Positions 5,609 to 7,283 of a DNA stretch of 7,283 nt are shown here, piece by piece. The DNA lies in the NCBI GenBank assembly GCA_026195755.1, contig JAPHRL010000065.1, forward strand, positions 1-7,283, read 5' to 3'. The notes under the pieces are model-generated. The model saw nothing but the letters and a program-made list of their open reading frames with translations, made no database searches and was not told the DNA's origin. Position 1 is the first letter of the stretch. Each line of letters begins with the position of its first letter. The stretch is from Kangiella sp. (GTDB taxonomy: Bacteria > Pseudomonadota > Gammaproteobacteria > Enterobacterales > Kangiellaceae). A program made the position numbers and the translations under genes.

Positions 5609-5908
5609 ATGAAATATAGAACGTGCCCAAGTTGCAGCGAAAAATCTATTTCATTGGCTAAGCTTGCCCTATTTGGCCGACCAAAATGTACAGCTTGCTC
5701 TAAAAGTGTAGGTTTTCATTGGTTGTTTGCTGCTGTGTACGCATGCTTATTAGCCGTTTTATCAAGTTTCTTCGGCGTGTATTTGGTTGTCTCAAACATA
5801 AATGTTATTTTTAGCTTTACTATTATTTGCGCTGTCGTGTTTCTTGTAAGTGCTTTAGCTTCTTTCATAGCACCTTTAGAGACTAAATCTAAGTGGTGGG
5901 CTCCATGA
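5609..5908 (+). CDS. Cassette 3: zinc-ribbon membrane protein
   Basis: A 99-aa protein I cannot assign to a named family. Two CxxC pairs (Cys6/Cys9 in RTCPSCS and Cys27/Cys30 in PKCTACS) form a small zinc ribbon, followed by two strongly hydrophobic helices (about 37-62 and 67-88) and a short tail ending KSKWWAP. The start could be GTG at 5603 or ATG at 5609; the ATG is preferred because AGGTG (5601-5605) then serves as Shine-Dalgarno. In that case the ribosome-binding site is formed by the cassette's own recombination box GTTAGGTG. The architecture (N-terminal zinc module, then two membrane helices) parallels cassette 1 although the sequences are not obviously related. Function unknown. Confidence 0.8.
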   Translation: MKYRTCPSCSEKSISLAKLALFGRPKCTACSKSVGFHWLFAAVYACLLAVLSSFFGVYLVVSNINVIFSFTIICAVVFLVSALASFIAPLETKSKWWAP

Positions 5909-5912
5909 GTTC

Positions 5913-5978
5913 ACCTAACAAGCACCGCCAATCGCGACCTTCGCACTGCGTGCTCGGCCGCTGCGGTGGACGTTATGT
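5913..5978 (+). other. attC site of cassette 3
   Basis: R'' ACCTAAC (5913-5919) and R' GTTATGT (5972-5978), 66 bp. CACCGC (5923-5928) pairs with GCGGTG (5963-5968) directly inside the boxes, with a GC-rich centre. The gene's stop codon lies 4 nt before R''. Crossover is expected between G5972 and T5973. Confidence 0.9.
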
Positions 5979-5991
5979 GTAAAGATAAGAT

Positions 5992-6267
5992 ATGGATTTT
6001 ACTCAAGTAGAAAAACCATTCGAAGAGTGGGCAAAAGAAAACAATTTACCTATATCTAGGTCTTATCAAGACTCTGAGGTACGGTCTGTAAATCTATTTA
6101 CAAACAACCAAACTAAGAAATGGCAACTTTGGTTAGAGCCAAACCCCAAGGATGATTCATGCACTATTAAATACTGGGATTATGCCAAGCAAAGGCATGA
6201 GATGACGGTGTCAGTTCCTAAGTTAAAATCAGCACTTAATAAAATAACCGAATCAATTTTACAATAA
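5992..6267 (+). CDS. Cassette 4: hypothetical 91-aa soluble protein
   Basis: A short protein rich in charged residues and tryptophan, with no signal peptide, membrane segment, cysteine cluster or motif that I recognise. The N-terminal part (VEKPFEEWAKENNL) looks helical; the middle (KKWQLWLEPN, CTIKYWDYAKQRHEMTVSV) looks like alternating beta strands; the end (VPKLKSALNKITESILQ) is an amphipathic helix. The ATG lies 19 nt inside the cassette; only a weak purine-rich AAGATAAGA precedes it. Coding status is supported by its fit between a cassette start and an attC and by a normal soluble-protein composition. Function unknown. Confidence 0.75.
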   Translation: MDFTQVEKPFEEWAKENNLPISRSYQDSEVRSVNLFTNNQTKKWQLWLEPNPKDDSCTIKYWDYAKQRHEMTVSVPKLKSALNKITESILQ

Positions 6268-6288
6268 GGTAGATTGTTGAATGCCAAC

Positions 6289-6378
6289 ACATAACAAGTT
6301 AAATCACGTTACTCCTGCTACGCAGGGGCGGACTGCCAACCGCTTCGCGGCTGTCAGCCCGTGTTTGAGGCGTTATGT
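6289..6378 (+). other. attC site of cassette 4
   Basis: R'' ACATAAC (6289-6295) and R' GTTATGT (6372-6378), 90 bp. Inside, AAATCACG (6303-6310) pairs with CGTGTTT (6360-6366) with one mismatch/bulge, and the centre holds a small stem CCGC-TTC-GCGG (about 6350-6340 region). Crossover is expected between G6372 and T6373. Confidence 0.88.
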
Positions 6379-6405
6379 TCTTTATTTAGTCAATCAGAGG
6401 TCCTA

Positions 6406-6969
6406 TTGAAAAATTCCAAAGACACTATTTTAACTCTAGCGACTTTTTTGATATTGGTTGTAGCTTTTTATCTTTTAGGGTATTGGTTAATTTATCGAAT
6501 GGGTAAAGCTACGCCACTAATGCTTTCAGTTGGCGCGGCTACATTGGTCACGTGTTTTGTGAGAAAACGAAAATTATCTACTCTGGGCTGGCAGTGGAGA
6601 GAATGGAAATATCAATGGGCAAGTTATCTCATACCGCTTGCTATTGCGTTTATTTCTTACCTAATTGTGTGGATGTGTGGGTTTGGTGATTTTTATAGTG
6701 TTGAGTTCCTATTTAAGCAAAAAGAAAGCTATAACTTAGGCCATTGGAACGATCTTGCCATACTTGTCTTTCATTTTTTATTAATTGCGACCATTAGTTT
6801 TTTTGTATCACTACCCTCAATCTTGGGTGAAGAGGTTGGTTGGCGTGGCTTCTTAGTACCTGAACTTTCTAAAATTATGCCGTTCAGCGGGGTTGCATTG
6901 GTAAGTGGATTTGTTTGGGCATTATTTCACTGGCCGCTAATTATTTTGGGGCTATACGGTAATGGCACG
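6406..6969 (+). CDS. Cassette 5: CPBP-family intramembrane metalloprotease, 3' part missing
   Basis: The first ~188 residues of a CPBP (CAAX protease/bacteriocin-processing, Abi) membrane protein. Hydrophobic helices lie at about 8-30, 36-52, 72-93, 116-140 and 158-175. The two key catalytic motifs are present: EExxWR as GEEVGWRGF (Glu142, Glu143, Arg147) and the WxxxH motif as WALFH (His175), followed by the typical WPLIILGLYGNGT. The later conserved motifs and roughly the last 100 residues of a normal ~280-aa member are absent because the DNA changes to a GC-rich segment at about 6970. The frame happens to stay open to the window end but reads Arg/Pro/Ser-rich nonsense after Thr188. The start is TTG at 6406 with AGAGG 5 nt upstream; a later in-frame ATG would remove the first helix. 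CPBP members process prenylated proteins or peptides or give bacteriocin self-immunity; the substrate here is unknown. Confidence 0.88.
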
Positions 6970-6971
6970 TT

Positions 6972-7100
6972 GCGCCCAGCCTCACCGGCTCGCCGTCGGC
7001 GACCATCGGCAGCGTGGCCGTCTCCCTTTCGACGGTCGACAACGCCACCGGCGACCCGACATCTCTCGTGGTCGCGCCGTCTCGTCCCTCCGGCGGGTAG
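6972..7100 (+). CDS. Possible C-terminal fragment of a high-GC secreted-type protein
   Basis: A frame different from the protease frame reads APSLTGSPSATIGSV..., rich in Ser, Thr, Ala and Val, ending at TAG 7098-7100 after ...VVAPSRPSGG. Third positions are nearly all G or C. The composition resembles the tail of an extracellular or repeat-containing protein. The complementary frame on the minus strand shares the same third positions, so codon bias does not separate the two; the plus reading is preferred only for its composition and for avoiding AGA/AGG/CGA codons. Confidence 0.3.
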   Translation, partial: APSLTGSPSATIGSVAVSLSTVDNATGDPTSLVVAPSRPSGG

Positions 7101-7145
7101 CCCCGTCCCGTCCCTCCCGCGGGAGAGTCGGCACGGACCCTCAGG

Positions 7146-7283
7146 TCACGGGACCGGCCGCATCCCCGGACCGCCGGTGGTCATCGACCACGCCGAGGTG
7201 TCGCCGCTTTCGAAGCCGTCGGCGAAGAGCGGCGGTTCGACAGCGCCGCCCCAGGCGGTGACGGCGGCGTCGTCGAGGTACCA
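7146..7283 (-). CDS. C-terminal fragment of a secreted protein with DGFESGDTSAWS motif
   Basis: The last 45 codons of a gene that enters from the right edge of the window and stops at TGA (7148-7146). It reads WYLDDAAVTAWGGAVEPP, then LFADGFESGDTSAWS and a short tail ending GMRPVP. The (F/A)DGFESGDTSAWS string is a recurring near-C-terminal signature of large extracellular proteins from high-GC proteobacteria and related soil or aquatic bacteria, known to me by recollection. Its function is unknown; it may mark an export or anchoring region. The preceding WYLDDAAV suits the end of a beta-sandwich domain. It does not belong with the cassette genes. Confidence 0.75.
   Translation of the reverse strand, partial: WYLDDAAVTAWGGAVEPPLFADGFESGDTSAWSMTTGGPGMRPVP

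Larger units (their letters stand above)
4609..6969 (+). mobile_element. Integron gene-cassette array without a visible integrase (CALIN-like)
   Basis: Four complete cassettes (4609-5041, 5042-5598, 5599-5972, 5973-6372) and the 5' part of a fifth (from 6373). Each begins at a GTTRRRY-like box (GTTAAGC, GTTATGT, GTTAGGT, GTTATGT, GTTATGT), holds one plus-strand gene starting 10-35 bases in, and ends in an attC. The start of each complete cassette is the exact reverse complement of the bases ending at its own R'' box: 9 bp (4608/4989-4997), 8 bp (5041/5500-5507), 11 bp (5598/5909-5919) and 9 bp (5972/6287-6295). That is expected for units that excise as circles through attC and cannot easily arise by chance. 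The attC sites differ in length (57-104 bp), unlike the uniform repeats of Vibrio superintegrons. No intI and no recognisable attI is in view; an integrase could lie outside the window. Confidence 0.9.
6970..7283. other. GC-rich foreign or chimeric segment
   Basis: From about 6970 the base composition switches abruptly from AT-rich cassette DNA to roughly 70% GC, in mid-codon of a membrane protease gene, with no attC, terminal inverted repeat or target duplication at the join. The two coding frames recognisable in it use almost only G or C at third positions. This suggests DNA from a high-GC bacterium joined by an assembly or cloning artefact, or less likely by a genuine rearrangement. The exact join cannot be fixed to better than about 10 bases (6966-6975). 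Confidence 0.85.

Noticed and set aside
5427..5630. 67-codon minus-strand frame across the attC of cassette 2
   Set aside because: Covers the attC and crosses a recombination boundary; antisense open frames through attC sites are common and unlikely to be genes.
4399..6969. CRISPR array or tandem repeat explanation for the recurring GTTATGT boxes
   Set aside because: Spacing is irregular, each interval holds a gene, and boxes are part of attC hairpins.
7114..7125. Palindrome CTCCCGCGGGAG between the two GC-rich fragments
   Set aside because: Twelve bases with no room for a loop and no T-run; in 70% GC DNA such a palindrome is not strong evidence of a terminator.
6962..7261. 99-codon plus-strand frame in the GC-rich end
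   Set aside because: Arg-rich composition typical of an off-frame of high-GC DNA; it conflicts with the frames having proper G/C third positions and the recognisable motif.

Overview
The window looks like chromosomal DNA of a gammaproteobacterium, probably marine or aquatic. This rests on the comM/yifB gene, a class V aminotransferase paired with a BigR/SqrR-type ArsR regulator, moderate GC content, and a run of integron gene cassettes. The species cannot be named from the sequence. The last ~310 bases (about 6970-7283) are strikingly GC-rich and appear to come from a different genome.

Layout. (1) 1-1960, minus strand: a PLP-dependent class V aminotransferase of the cysteine desulfurase-like group, then an ArsR-family repressor with the two cysteines typical of persulfide sensors. 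A good sigma-70-type promoter precedes the aminotransferase, so the pair is probably one operon (aminotransferase first). (2) 1982-3511, minus strand: intact comM, an AAA+ branch-migration helicase used in natural transformation. (3) 3512-3765: intergenic, with a perfect 8-bp palindrome around a GAAA loop. (4) 3766-4400, plus strand: a two-gene unit with an ATGA overlap (a two-helix membrane protein and a DUF6869-like protein), ended by a terminator-like hairpin. (5) 4401-4608: a long imperfect palindrome, then an AT-rich stretch with a consensus TATAAT box directly before the first cassette boundary. (6) 4609-6969: an integron cassette array without an integrase gene in view. It has four complete cassettes (B-box-like zinc/membrane protein; GFA-family zinc protein; zinc-ribbon/membrane protein; orphan 91-aa protein), each with its own attC, plus the start of a fifth (CPBP intramembrane protease). 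(7) About 6970-7283: high-GC DNA with the C-terminal end of a minus-strand secreted-type protein and possibly the end of a plus-strand ORF.

The best-supported unusual structure is the cassette array. The first 8-11 bases of each complete cassette are the exact reverse complement of the bases ending at that cassette's own R'' box, as expected for cassettes that circularise through attC. All cassette genes point the same way and most are very small, zinc-binding or membrane-bound proteins of unknown role. The fifth cassette is cut mid-gene by the GC-rich segment without an attC or insertion-sequence end, so that join is either an assembly/cloning chimera or a non-integron rearrangement; a chimera is the more cautious reading.
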